Both the position numbers and the translations under genes were made by a program. Shown here piece after piece: positions 48,901-60,085 of a stretch of DNA of 64,000 nucleotides (positions within the stretch are counted from its first letter, which is position 1; each line of letters opens with the position of its first letter). Below the pieces are notes generated by a model, which saw nothing but the letters and a program-made list of their open reading frames with translations, searched no databases and was not told the origin of the DNA. Source of the DNA: Apricaphanius iberus (taxonomy: Eukaryota > Chordata > Actinopteri > Cyprinodontiformes > Aphaniidae); the NCBI GenBank assembly GCA_028564705.1, contig JAPXFQ010002633.1:1263001-1327000 (forward strand). The letters are read 5' to 3'.

Positions 48901-51123
48901 GTGACGCCTGTATCTCTATAGCTGTCATTCACCATTTCTCCACCCAGGTACGAGCAGTTCTTTCTAACAGTTATTGTCTGAAAGTAGTAAAAGTAAAGTA
49001 AATTAGTGAAACTTAAATATGAAACATATTCTGTCTGCTAGGAGGTAGAGTTGTGTTGAAATAATCGAAAAATCGATTCTGAATCGATCCTTATAGAAAT
49101 CTAATCAAATCGATCGCAAGTTCAAAAATCAATTTTATTTTTTAGAACAGTTTGCCCTTTTTAAAGCTGAAATGGGAAGGAACAGTCCAGACGGCCATTT
49201 GAAGTTTTGTTTTTTATAGGGTTAAGTCAGTTTTCCATGGTGAACTGTTACCCACTGTTAAGTCATTGAATTTCTGGCATATAATTAAGATAAAAGTAAA
49301 AAAAGAAGCTTTTAATAGCACTGACCAATATCAATATTGAATTGGATAAGATTGAATCGAATCGATTCCAACTCTTGAGAATCGGAATCGAATCGATTCT
49401 TGAAATTTGAATCGATACCCAGCCCTACTAGGAGGTCAACATTTCTGTTATCAAAAGAGATCAACTCCAAACAGTCAGGACTGAATTCTTTTCCGTCCTC
49501 CTTATAGATAAATTTAAGGCCATATGTTTCTCTATAAAAGCTTCACAAATATATTTTAAATTTGAATTGTTGCCTGAAAAACACAACTTCCTGTCCTGTC
49601 CCTCCCTAACCAGCCCATAAGTGCAGTTTGGAGGTGTGTGCAACAACTGAGTGTGGGAGGGAAAAGGTTGCAGCTTTGGCATGAGGCCAGGGTTTTTAGT
49701 TCTCTTTCAGATTCCCTAATTACCATTTCGCACCTTTACAACAATGAACCAAGAAAGTTTCATGGATTTTTATCCAGTTGATCAGACTTCCACTATACTG
49801 TGTGTTATAGAAAGCAGACTGCATTCCATAAGACCCTGCAGAGACGATTCATCTTCTGGTTCTGCTTTTGGTGTTGTGAGGGCCACTTAAGTCTTGTTTG
49901 AATGCCACATGCAGTCACTACGTACCTAACCCTTATATGTTAAAACACTTCGCAAATTAAAAATGTTTACTTAAGCTTCACCTCTTGCAGCCAAAGTTAT
50001 TCTGAGGGGAAAAAAACGAAGTGAAAGCATTTCCTGTTGGATTCGTAGTTTTTCTTTCTCCATATCCTCAAATTCATTAACAGTAAACATATGAATATAT
50101 GCAATAAATGAAATCATCAGAGTACAAATACTTAAACAAGTGACGTTATTGTGGTCTAATTATATTAGAAAATCCATTCTGATAGTTTGGTTTAGTTTTA
50201 GTCCTGATGATGACGTTTTTAAAATGAGCTTTTAAAACTTTTAAGGACACATGTAAAAATATCACTCATGTTCATACAGGTACTTGAATGAATTTATCAG
50301 TCTAAGACATAAAAGCTACAGGTTCATTATTTAACTTCACCTCAGAATTGTAAGTGTCAGGTAATTTTAAATGCTTTTGAAATCGCACGCAAAAACTTAC
50401 CTTTACCACAGAGTTTATTTAATTGATTTTTGCCCCCAATTCCTACTTGAAATTCTCATGGTTTTAATATTTCATGCGTTGCAGGAGCGCCGACTGGCAG
50501 CAGTGAGGGAGCTGGTGAGACTTCTGAAGCCTGGAGGTCAGGCGCTCATCTATGTTTGGGCTTATGAACAAGAGTACAACAAGCAGAAGTCTAAGTACCT
50601 CAAAGACCACAACAAACAACATAATGGAGAGAAAAGTAAAGACATACCAGAGGAGGGCCAGGCACCCCATGAAGAGCCAAGTGTCCTCACCAGCAGCCTC
50701 TTAGAAAGCAACCATGCTGGAGTATTAAAAGATGCTAGCAAAATGACTGAAGGCAAGCTTAGTGTTCACACTAACCGCACAGCCTTTAATTCCCAGGACC
50801 TTTTGGTTCCCTGGCACCTTAAAGGGAAGAAAACGGGAGGGGAAGGAGAATCATCTTGTAGGATCAGTTCCAGATGGGGATCCAGTCCTGGTTTGGACCC
50901 CAGCGTGTCCACTGACACCACAAACGGCCCAGACTCTAAACCCAGTCTTAGCGACGGCTCCTCTCAGATTCCTGGTGGGAGTTCAGTGCCAGTCTTTCAT
51001 CGCTATTACCACGTCTTCCAGCAGGGGGAGCTGGAGCAGCTCTGCACTCAGGTGACCGGAGTCAGAGTGCAGACCAGCTATCATGACCAGGGAAACTGGT
51101 GTGTTGTGTTACACAAAGAGTAA
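31279..51123 (+). CDS. alkbh8: tRNA wobble uridine hydroxylase/methyltransferase ALKBH8
   Basis: Twelve coding exons: 31279-31419, 32195-32328, 33091-33191, 33711-33833, 34006-34101, 34369-34473, 35428-35498, 41505-41611, 41757-41917, 43480-43751, 48798-48947, 50485-51123. They join in frame to 699 residues (human 664). RRM is about residues 48-125 ([31 protein letters not shown]). The AlkB-type Fe(II)/2-oxoglutarate oxygenase is about 135-352: HVDTH at 238-242, WTH with His292, RTSFTFR at 331-337, and the zinc cysteines CCC...C at 344-352. The methyltransferase runs from about 400 to the end, with the SAM motif DVGCGNGKY at 420-428 and SIAVIHHF. In known family members the methyltransferase, with TRMT112, makes mcm5U at tRNA position 34 and the oxygenase hydroxylates it. 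The mark supports selenoprotein decoding. All catalytic ligands are present. The region after [12 protein letters not shown] is acidic, variable linker before [10 protein letters not shown]. cwf19l2 follows in the same orientation. Confidence 0.96.
35499..36896. other. alkbh8 intron 7, left part
   Basis: Non-coding intron sequence. I see no clear repeat or RNA in this part, and open frames near 36511-36790 have no recognisable domain. Confidence 0.4.
36899..36939. repeat. (TA)n microsatellite in alkbh8 intron 7
   Basis: About 20 TA units. Confidence 0.97.
37806..37868. repeat. (CA)n microsatellite in alkbh8 intron 7
   Basis: CACACA runs with CG and AC interruptions. Confidence 0.93.
39025..39135 (+). 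mobile_element. 3' tail of an L2-like LINE nested in the Harbinger element
   Basis: CTGGGATAAGCTCCAGCCCC, then ACGCGACCTTGAATTGGATG and AAGCGGTATAGATAATGG, ending in (ATGG)n, is the 3' end of the LINE type found in kbtbd3 intron 9. Only about 110 bp are present, so it is a strongly 5'-truncated insertion. Confidence 0.85.
39190..39250. repeat. Poly-C and CA simple sequence
   Basis: A run of about 10 C followed by CACCACCACACACA inside the Harbinger element. Confidence 0.9.
39284..39560 (+). pseudogene. Harbinger Myb/SANT-like protein relic
   Basis: The plus strand reads [13 protein letters not shown], a stop, [20 protein letters not shown], then [18 protein letters not shown]. After another frame change it reads [20 protein letters not shown]. 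This is the layout of the Myb/SANT-like DNA-binding protein encoded beside the transposase in Harbinger elements: spaced Trp residues, a KGKFG.GIT.K segment and CEKRW. Stops at the 39330s and near 39450 make it a pseudogene. It faces the transposase relic tail to tail. Confidence 0.75.
39615..39908 (-). pseudogene. Harbinger transposase N-terminal relic (HARBI1-like)
   Basis: The minus strand gives 97 codons with [38 protein letters not shown] and [12 protein letters not shown]. These are the helix-turn-helix and linker segments that precede the DDE core in HARBI1-like transposases. The frame stops just where GVIDGTHV (first catalytic Asp) would follow, and the rest of the core is missing. 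Confidence 0.8.
40430..41060. repeat. Interspersed repeat fragments in alkbh8 intron 7
   Basis: Segments such as GGAAGACTGTTCCACGGTTTAGTGGC (40489 on) and AAAGCACTTGTCACATCATTGG...AAAGCGCTATACAAGATAAAA (40957-41001) match word groups I recall from abundant fish repeats. Boundaries and class are not clear. Confidence 0.35.
42075..42330. repeat. Interspersed repeat fragment in alkbh8 intron 9
   Basis: GGCGCCTTTCAAGTCACCCAAGG, GTCTTAGGTTGAGTTTTAAAAG and GGGCAGAGTAACTGAATGCTC are word groups of an abundant teleost repeat. No terminal structure is visible and the class is unassigned. Confidence 0.4.
42400..43310. other. alkbh8 intron 9, right part
   Basis: AT-rich intron sequence without a recognised repeat or gene. 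Confidence 0.4.
43320..43445 (-). mobile_element. Tc1-like fragment next to an alkbh8 exon
   Basis: TTCTTAATTGGATTTAGTTC, CGGACTTTGACTGGACCATT and AGAATATGCTTTAATC are the complement of a conserved Tc1 transposase stretch. The fragment ends within about 40 bp of the acceptor at 43479. Confidence 0.65.
44658..44679. repeat. Poly-T run
   Basis: About 21 consecutive T in alkbh8 intron 10. Confidence 0.95.
44880..45150 (-). repeat. tRNA-derived SINE-like repeat
   Basis: On the minus strand an A-box-like TGGCGCAGCTGG (45124-45135) is followed by GGTCCTGGGCTCGATTCC (B-box-like, about 45079-45096), then GTGTGGAGTTTGCATGCTCT downstream. The same head and body order recurs at 30547-30665. It probably sits inside a larger decayed hAT-like element, because 45490-45592 (GGATCGGCACTTGGTATCGG, ...TGGGACATACCTA) looks like a hAT right end. 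Confidence 0.65.
46366..46722 (+). pseudogene. Harbinger transposase relic with first catalytic Asp
   Basis: The plus-strand frame contains [20 protein letters not shown] followed by [19 protein letters not shown], the HARBI1-like stretch whose IDCTH carries the first catalytic Asp. After this the sequence jumps to a Pro-rich tail unlike the DDE core, which points to an internal deletion. The remaining catalytic residues are absent. Confidence 0.85.
46714..47004 (-). pseudogene. Harbinger Myb/SANT-like protein relic
   Basis: On the minus strand the frame reads [20 protein letters not shown], then [20 protein letters not shown] and [18 protein letters not shown]. This is the Myb/SANT-like DNA-binding domain of Harbinger second proteins (DILFG..SSGVT.K, W..VA.AV, EIKKKW.D.K). 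Its 3' end meets the end of the transposase relic. The frame is open across this domain, but flanking protein is missing. Confidence 0.8.
47340..48790. other. alkbh8 intron 10, right part
   Basis: Non-coding intron sequence. No clear transposon ends or structured RNA were seen. Confidence 0.4.
49046..49427. mobile_element. hAT MITE with perfect 8-bp target duplication
   Basis: The left tip is TAGAGTTGTGTTGAAATAAT and the right tip, inverted, TAGGGCTGGGTATCGATTC. Both arms are rich in AATCGATT motifs. CTAGGAGG flanks both sides (49038-49045 and 49428-49435) without a mismatch, the 8-bp signature of hAT insertion. At 382 bp with no frame it is a non-autonomous element, in alkbh8 intron 11. Confidence 0.9.
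49440..50484. other. alkbh8 intron 11, right part
   Basis: AT-rich intron sequence without recognised features. Confidence 0.45.
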
Positions 51124-51258
51124 TGTTTATTCCGGCACACAGTTTTTAATTGAAAGATTTTGGAAATCAGCCCGCTCAGAAAAATTATCAATCTGAGGAT
51201 CTAATTTGGATCTTTGCTTAGGTGACAGTTAATTCTTATCTGTTTAATTCGTACAGCC

Positions 51259-51371
51259 AATAAAAGACAAGTTTTGAAAGAATGTTTTAGGACCTTTAAA
51301 TATAGTCATTTAATGTGGATATGATGTAAATCTGCATTCATCCAGCAATGTACAATACATAATTAAATAAA
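51259..51371 (+). terminator. alkbh8: Candidate alkbh8 poly(A) signals
   Basis: AATAAA at 51259-51264 and again at 51366-51371, 136 and 243 bp after the stop codon. Either could direct 3' end formation. Confidence 0.55.
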
Positions 51372-51399
51372 ATTGTTGTGGATGACGTAAATGGTGGAG

Positions 51400-52210
51400 G
51401 GATTATTACAAAAATGGAATAGAAATATCTGTTATTGTCCCAGAGTGGGGAAACTCAGGTGTACCACCAGCAAGTCAAAGAGAAATAGAAGCTGGTACAT
51501 TCACACAAAGGTAAAAAAAAAAAAAAAATTTAAACTGAAAAAAAGTACAACATAGGAAAAATTCTATTTTATACCTTTTAAAAATAGCATATATCAATTA
51601 AAAGAAACGTGCAAATGAGGAGGGTAATTAAAAAAAATATATATATAGATGTGGATGCATATTAGAGCATAAAAAAACAGACTACCGGTATATAAAAGAA
51701 ATCAAAAAGGATAAATGACAACAGGGATGTAGACACATGTGGGGAGTAGTGATAGTTATAAAGTTACAGCCGCTGGAAGGAAGGATCCGTGGTTACGCTA
51801 GCACCTATGTGTGCTCCAGTTCTGCAACAGTTTCATGCACGGGGTGGCAGGATTGTCCAATGTTGATGCTTTATTAGCCAGAGTTATTCTGTCTCCCAAC
51901 ACCTGCACTGGGTCAAGGGGTCATCCTACGACAGAGCTCCTGATGAACTGGTCTATAAAGTTACTCTCTGCTATTGATAAGCTACTGCTTCAACATACTA
52001 CACTGTAGAAGAGGGCTGATGCCACCACAGAGTTAAAGAAGCACTCTGGAGGATCTCAGGTTCCTTAGCAGGTACTGTGCCCACAGCTGTTTATTCTGCT
52101 TCCATTAAGTCCTGGTTGTGGCTGACTCATCCAGGGACTGGATATGGATCTTTGCAAGGATTTCTTCTGGTTATGATTAGGTCTGCGTGAGCTTAGAGCT
52201 TAGATAACAC
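51400..52210. repeat. Fish interspersed repeat in the alkbh8-cwf19l2 gap
   Basis: GTTATTGTCCCAGAGTGGGG, CTGTCTCCCAACACCTGCAC, GAGCTCCTGATGAACTGGTC and AGAAGAGGGCTGATGCCACC are word groups of a repeat I recall from many fish genomes. They keep their order but with gaps and a poly-A-rich interruption at 51510-51720. Class unassigned. Confidence 0.5.
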
Positions 52211-52219
52211 AGCTATAAA

Positions 52220-53460
52220 GGTTTAAGGATATATGGCCTGGAGAGTTCTTTTACTCTAAATCATGACAGTGAATGGAACTAACTCAAGCAGACTTCTTTT
52301 GCGCTGGAAGATCTCATGCAGAAACTCCTTTAATCTCTTGATTGTTCTTCATAGTGCACAGGCTTTTCAATAATTCATCCAACTTTATTATTATTACTTT
52401 TTGTACCCCACTCCCTTTTAATTTGTCTTTGAGGTCAGCGTCTACTCTGAACTCACTGAGCTGTAACTAAGCCGCATAAACTCTCTGCCAGACCTTTTCC
52501 TGTTAAAGGGCTGCAGTGTAAGGCAGCGCTTCTGGCTCTGTATGATCTTCTCCCCTTTAGGAAGTCAAATCTACCTTTTCCTTTTAGAATTCTGTTATGT
52601 TTTTTGTTTTGAGTTGTCTGGTGTATTTTGAGAGATACCTTTTCAATTTCAAGCGGATAGATTGGGTTTTCTTTTATGTTAGTTATTAAAATACCAATAT
52701 TACTACAATAGTCACAGTTCACATCACAGCCAGGAGAAGAAGAAAAAATTACCTGGAGGATTACTTTTAACTCTTAAACCAATCACAATTTGTGTAATTC
52801 TAAAGACAACATTTAAAACAAGCATTATATAACTGGGTATTCAAGTAGATGATGTGATGTAAGTGTATTAGTTTTGCCCTTCTGCAGCAAGAGGGTATTT
52901 TGTCATCAGGTTCAGGTTTAATCATCCATGAAGCTCTTAGTTCCTCTGGGACCCACGTTGGGTCTGAATTATGCATTGTCCAGTGGTTTTCATTGATTAG
53001 GATGAAGGGGAATATGTAAGAAAATGCTGAAAAATTCAGGTTGTGTTTTCAAATTTACCGTCTCATTATCTCAGAAATCTAAAGTTGGAGCCGTTTTTGG
53101 ATAGAGGAACTTTATGAATTTTATTATCTACACTTTAGACAGCGGTCTACCTTTAATGCTTTACAAGAGTTGGCAAAGATTCAACATTCATTTTCTTAAA
53201 TCGTCATGAAGTGCCACCTGGAATCTAGGGCATATCGCCGTTTAACACTCAGGGGTTTTTTAAGGGCTGTAAACACTGTAGTTTTATTGATGCTTGTCTT
53301 TTATCCTTTCTCGTACCACATTAAAATGCAAAGTTGGGACCCTCTCTATCAAATGTGATCCAACTTCCTTTCTAAAATATGCTATTTAAATAAATAAAAG
53401 GTCCATCTGTATGATATTGACAAATTGTTGAGGGTATTTATTGTACCTCTAACAGTGGTG
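52220..53460. other. Intergenic stretch
   Basis: No conserved coding block. Probably old repeat debris. Confidence 0.4.
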
Positions 53461-53468
53461 CTATGGTG

Positions 53469-53960
53469 TATCTCAGGAAATTAGAATATTACATTACACC
53501 AGTTTTTTGATAAAGCATTTTTGATGTATGAATGTTCTATATAATATATAATGTTCTATATAATAGCCATCGTTTGGCTTAAACCATCATGGGGAAGATT
53601 GCTGACTTGATAGGTGTTCAGAAGACTGTTATCGACATCTACAAGGAGAGTGCCATGTTACCTGCGTCTTATAGATTCTGATTTTATTCTCCAGCAGAAC
53701 TTGGAACCTTTCTACACTGCCAAAGGTACCAAAAGGTGGTTCAGTGACCATGGTGTTAGGCTTGATTGACCCCATGTTAAGTGGAAGATCAAAAACACAA
53801 ACCCAACAATGCAACGGACCTGAAGGCTGCTGTCAAAGCTAGCTGGGCATCTCCTCAGCATTCTATGCCACATGACTGTATTTCATGTAAAAATTAGCCC
53901 CAACCAAGTATTAAGTGCACATAAAGAAATAAAAATTGTTTTCAGAAGCCTGATATTCCT
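53469..53960 (+). mobile_element. Decayed Tc1-like transposon, third family
   Basis: CTCAGGAAATTAGAATATTA near the left end matches a Tc1-like terminal repeat. GATTGCTGACTTGATAGGTG, GCCAAAGGTACCAAAAGGTGG, AACAATGCAACGGACCTGAAG and GCTGCTGTCAAAGCTAGCTGGGCATC follow the transposase order (N-terminus, then AKGTK.WF.DHGV, then the C-terminal NNA.DLKAAVKASWAS segment). The centre is deleted. No intact frame remains. Confidence 0.75.
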
Positions 53961-54419
53961 GTTTGAAAAACTCAGACCAGTTGCTGCCCTGAAGATGTTT
54001 GTTTTTGGGTGTATGCCTGAAATAAAGTAGTACTATATTGCAAAGTATAACACTAACATGATGAGTTTACTAATTCTGCTAAGACTTGATGTGCAACTCT
54101 GTGCTTTGGTCAGATGAATTTAATATTGTAGGCTTGTTTCATTTTCAAAGGCTCCTGTGAACCTGTAGGACATCATGATCTCTTTAAAATACTAGGCTAT
54201 TTTAACTTTTAACGTTTTTTCCGGTTAAATGACAATGGGTCAGCTGTGGCTTTTTGATCCTCGTCCCAAATATAGAGCCAAATGAACGCAGGAATTGCAT
54301 TTTAAATTTATAAATTTTTTCATTATGGCTAAATATTTTTTTTCTCCCACTTAATAAGTTAATCGCATTAAAGGATGTTTTTCCCCCCCGCCAGATATTA
54401 TTTGTGAGGGGGATTTGTC

Positions 54420-54529
54420 CACACGCTTTAGTTTAAGTTACAGAACTACAACATCCACAAGCCAATAGTTAACGTAAACCACGATGTGTCACGTAACGTC
54501 GTTCGAGAAAAAACATTTACGTCGGTGTC
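54420..54529 (+). promoter_or_regulatory. cwf19l2: cwf19l2 promoter-proximal region
   Basis: GAACTACAACATCC (partial ZNF143/SBS-like), AGCCAATAG (CCAAT box near 54461) and GTGTCACGTAACGTCG (near 54486) lie within 110 bp of the start codon. No TATA box. A CpG-richer island begins here. Confidence 0.4.
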
Positions 54530-57500
54530 ATGGCGATGCACGGAGTCAGTTTTGAGAGCTCGAGCAACATCGAAGAAAGGAAAGAAAAGAAACGACAGGC
54601 GCGACAAGAGGCAATAGAAAAGGTACAGTCTGTGAGCGCGTAGAAAAATGAGACTATAGGTCAAACTAAAGTTATTTCCCTACTCATATGTACTGTTTAA
54701 ACCTGTGTTGTCCGAGTAAACGCTAACCAGCTAAGACGGCTAGCAGCTACCCCAACGCTGGTGTGTTTGGTGTGTTTTACGAGTTTCCCCTGGTCCTAGG
54801 AAGCTAACAGCATCTGTGTGACTTAAAATTGGTCTGAATATGTCGGTGTCTGGATCTGTAGATAGCTCCAGGCTAAAGGACGGGGGCTACCAGCTAAACA
54901 CTGGATAAGGCAGATAGCAGACCTGCTCCTGTGTTCTGAGCTTTTTATTTATGCGTTCAGCCACGTTCATCCATCGTGCCCAGTTTGACGCTGAGGTTGT
55001 GTCGGTGCTGTAATCACGTATGTACACAGATGAAGGGTATCTGTGCGCTGTGCAGCGTTGTTTACACACTTCTCAGAGCAGTTGCTGCTTCCTGTAGATG
55101 CGCATTACAGGCCGTAATCTGTTCAGCTCAGCTGTGCCTCATCTGACCCAGAGATCAAATGATGTCAGCTAAGGTTAAAGTATGATCGGCTCAACGTGAA
55201 TAAAGAGTTTATTTATGTTAACTGCTTGATTACTAAAGAACTTGCAACATCCGAGCCAATTTTCCCTTCTACATAACAAAAGTATTGATCATATGAATAA
55301 TATGAATCGTTTCAGTCATGAATCATAATATAGTGAGATTTAGTAGTGGAGTGTGGTCCAGCATTTTCTTGCCTGATCCAGCTTTCCTGCTTTTCTTTAT
55401 GGTTTGAGATGCTAATTATTTTCACCATTCCCATCCCCACCCCACTTCCCAACACATAGATAAAAACTAAAGATTCTTTGACATGGAAAGTTTTTAAATC
55501 TGACATTATGTGAATGAAATACAATATCATCCCAATTTATGCACCAAAGCAGCATCCTTTATCTGATTTTCCTCAAAAGAAAAAAAGGAGAATATTAACT
55601 CTGTTCATTTTATTTGTACTTCTCTATTTAACAGTATTTCTTCCTTATGTTTCATCTGGCCTGTCAGACTTTGACCAAGTACAGATTAATGTTCCGTGGT
55701 TTCTGGTGAATAATCTCCTGCTTTTCACTGATGCGTTGATTCAGGCAAAGCAGCAGCACGAGAGAGAAGAGAGGAGAAAGGAACTAAAGAGGCAGAGGGG
55801 GGAGGACACATGGATTCTTCCTGAAGTCGACCAGAGGCTGCAGCAGATAGAGGAAGTGAGTATTGTTTTTGAGTCACCACCTGGCTAATTGTTGCATTAA
55901 CATTTTGACAATTACTACAAACAAATGAATTGACATCTTTGTCTTCTCAAAAATGTTTGATGACCAGAAATAATATTGTTCTAATAAGTACTCAACCAGT
56001 TGAGCCCCACTGTGTTTTGCAATGATTTCCAGTGCTGGGAGAGTAAAATTGAGATTCAGTAACAGACGTGTTTACCCACACCCCGATCTGATTAGGACAA
56101 GAAAATATCTGAATACCCCACCTCAAACCATCTTCAGATATTCTTTACCCACAGCTTCATTTGTCAGATATGATTGTTATACAAGTAGGGCAAAAAAGGT
56201 ATTTGGCAGCCACTGATTGTGCAGATTGTCCCATTTAAAAAGATGAGACGTGTCTGTGATTTTCATCTTAGACTACAACTGTGGGAGACAGAATGTAAAA
56301 TGTATGAATAAAAAAAATATATATATTTGTGTAATGGTGCAGAAAATGAGTATTGAGCATCTTCCAACTAGAAAAGAATTCTGGCCCAAACAAACGTATT
56401 GCTACTTCTTAAAGAAGCTCTTCTATCCTCCACTCATTACCTGAATTAATGGCACCTGTTTAAACTTGCTACCTGTGGAAAAGAAAACCTGTCCACACCT
56501 TGAATATATTTATTTTGTATATATATTGAGTATATATATTATTGAATCCCTGCATTTCATCATGTTGTCATGTTAGCTGAGTGGTTAGTGTTGGTGACTC
56601 CTGTTCTGTAGGTCCAGGTTCACGTCCAGCTACTGCAGTGCTGAAAGTTTTTTTTCACAGTAGGTTCAGGTAAACAGACATTCCTTCTGGTTTCAGAAAA
56701 AAATACTTTTTCTAGATAAAAAAAAATACATATATTTTATTTTTAGATTGTTTTAGGTTTGTTTCAGGTTTTGTATTTCAATAAATGAAACCAAAAACAC
56801 AATTCTAATGGCAGAGCAGTACTATTAATTTGAGATTTTTCAATGCAGTATTTCTTCAATTTATTTTTGTGTCAAAAATGAATCCCCTGGCTAACATTAT
56901 TAAACAAGGTCCAACCCCCTCTTATTTTATAGTATTATAGGTTCAGAATAGAGGGTGAATATTTACAGAAACACTAGGAGATAGGGCTTGGCGATATGGC
57001 TTAAAAATTAAATCTCTGATTTTGTTTATACCAAATCTGATTTCAGATTTTAATATTTTTTTTCCTACCTGATTTTTTTTCATAAGAAGAAATTGTAGGT
57101 GATAAAAAATATTTTCAAAAAACCCAATTTTATGGCAATCACCCTATAGAGAATCTGTGGAGGGAGTTTAAAGTAAAAACATTACAGCTCTAGAGAAGAT
57201 CTGCATGGAGGAGTGGGCCAATATACCAGCTATATATGCAAACCTGGTGAAGACCTATGGGAAAACCTCTGTCATTACTAACCAAGGTTACATCACAAGT
57301 ATTGAGGGAAATTTCGTTATTGTCCAAATACTTATTTTCTGCACCAATATACAAATAAATTCTTTAAAAATCATAAAATGATTTCTTGTTTTTTTTTTCC
57401 CTCTACATTCTCTTTTACATTTGGATTGTTTTAGTTTTAATCTTTGTTAAAACTATGCATGTAAAATTACATTGATACAACAGAGAAAAAGGGGAATAAA

Positions 57501-60053
57501 ACACCTATAGTAGTTTTCTAAATATCAACATCCAACAGGAGGGGTCTGTCAAAAGTAAAAAGAAGAAAGAGAAAAAATCCAAGAAGAAAAAAGAGAAGAA
57601 GAAAAAAGTCAAGAAGGAGAAGAACACAGAAGTAGGAAGCGGCTCCAGTGACAGTTCGAAGGTAATTTCTTACTACTGCATGAAACATTCCAACAACCTT
57701 TGAATAACATTTGCTGCTGAAAAAGAAGGATGGGAATTCTGCTTTTTTAGACTAAAGCTGTTCCACAGTTTAAACACACACACACATTGCTACCATCTTT
57801 CAACTTTATGGTTGCTGTCTTTGTTTCAGGAGGAGGAGGAGGAGTGGGTTGAGGCTCAGCCGCAGCCTGTGAAAGCATGGAAGGTTCCAGAGCAGTCCAA
57901 GGCCTCAGACGACCCTGCAGACAATATCCAGGTATATTTAGTACAGCGTATACAGATCCCATAGCCGCTCACACACTGGGCAATTTCTGGTATCTGATGT
58001 CTTTCTATTTTATTACAGCTTAAAGCACTTCCATGCCTTTGTTTGTTTCCTGGTCGCAATAATTCCCATCTTTTTTCCCTCTTCGATTGTGTCTCCGTCT
58101 CAAAGAGAGATGAGTGGATGACTTTTGATTTCCTGGCTATGAAAACCACATCCACCGCGGAGAGACGGGCTGAAAAAGACCGACGGAAAGAAGAAGAGAG
58201 AGCCAAGGCTCAGGCCATTGAACAGGTAGAGACTTTGGTTGTACTAGCAGGCTGGTTTCACTTTCTGGCTATAAAAAGTTCCAGAGATTTTACAGCAAAA
58301 GGTTAAAGAAAACAGCGCATTGTCATTTGTGTTGCATTTGCTATGTTTAGGTTCCTTTTGAATAGATAATATCCATAAATGTGTTCCAGTTCGCATAAAC
58401 ATTGTATTTACACAGTATCGATTCTTGCAGGCTGGTTTGCACAAACTGGAGCTGAACCCCTACTGGAAAGATGGAGGAACTGGTTTGCCTCCAGAGGACC
58501 CAGCTCATGCTGCAGCGAAGAAAGGTAGCAGAACGTGGTCATTTGGTTTTCGAACCTCACCACACATTTGTACTGTATTTTGGTGAGCTTCACTTTTACT
58601 TATGCTCAAAAATTATGCGTAAGAAAAAAAGTGGTGGTTTTTTTCTGCTTTCTGTTCGTTCTTCTGGACCTGGTACACAGGACAATGCACAGAAACAATG
58701 AGATATAATTTAGATCTGCCAGAATAACCTGTTTTCCTTTGCAACGACTTATTTCAGTAATCCTGTAACCCTGCTCTTTTAGGACAATGTCTCTTAGTTT
58801 GAAATAGTTTGATCTTTTAACAAAAATGAAGTTTTCGCCTGTGTTCTTTCATCATGTTTCCAAATTATATTTGACCATAAGTTATTATTTTTTTGAGCAT
58901 CGGCTGATATATATATAAAAAATATTTTTCACGTATTTGTACCAGTCCGTTAACTAAAACTGTTCTGATCTTAACAGGTTTGGTCTGGTGACACTGATAG
59001 TGACATAGTGCAGGATTATTGGGGTGATTAACTGTGGTTCTTACATGGTGTCGAAATTATAGAGAAAGACATATTGGTAAAAGTTGGGTATCGGTCAAAT
59101 ATTAATACAGCAATATTAATATTGGATGTTGTTATCTGCTCAGATATTTATATCGGTGCTGTATAGATGAAAATGTTTAACTACATACCTTTTCTCGATC
59201 TTCAGTTCCAGTGACTCATAACATTTGCACTCAGTTGCTGTTTTATTAGTGAGTTTTCCAGCACAAGTGAGTCAGAGCAGCTGAAAATCTTCCGTCTTTG
59301 CTACTTCCCATCAAACAGTCAACACTCATGTTCTCTCTCTATAATTTTGCCTTCCAAGATGAACAGTTTAGGAATGTGCAAATATGAATACATGGTCTAC
59401 ATTTCAGAACCTACAGAATACTGTATGACGTAATTAAATTTTCCCAATTATTGTGGATTGCTCTACATATAATCTCCTGATTCCATTTTAAGGTGCTACT
59501 CTGGTGAATTGGGTGAGGAATATTCTCCCGAAGTGGCGTGCAATTAACCTCCCTTGCATCTAATTTACATAAAATTATGCTTATGCTAGGGTGGGACTTA
59601 AAAAGAAAAAGAAAAAAGAATTGCCACTTATATTTGTGTTCCTCTAAATGTCCCTGCTTCTGTTCTGTTTATTCCAGCAGCCCCAGTAGTGAATGATGGT
59701 GGCCTGAGCTGGCTGAGGAAGAGCTACCAGAGGATGAAGGAGCAAGCAGAGAGGGAGAAACGTAGCCTCAGTGACATTGTAGCTCAGAGATATGGGGTGA
59801 GGATTGAGCACTACAAACCCTCACACATTCATAGGTTAAAATTAGTCAGCACTATGTACAAATTAGTCCCTGTTAGATAACAGTAACATTTAGGCATAAA
59901 TATCGACTGTCTTGATTGGTCGCCTCAGTGAAGAGGAATATATCCTAAAATACATTTTGAATCAAAGATGAAAACCAGCCAAGATGACCTTGCAGGAGCA
60001 AATGTGTATTCAGTCTGCAGTCCTCTGATATCAGATGGTTTTATAGCTGAGGG

Positions 60054-60085
<32 letters not shown>

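Noticed and set aside
55514..55744. N-terminal extension with a hydrophobic stretch upstream of cwf19l2 exon 2
   Set aside because: The frame merely reads through intron 1. A good acceptor at 55744 and homology to CWF19L2 begin the exon at AKQQHEREE.
56574..56630. A genuine tRNA gene
   Set aside because: A- and B-box-like motifs are present, but the acceptor stem does not pair and the B-box departs from consensus. A tRNA-derived SINE relic fits better.
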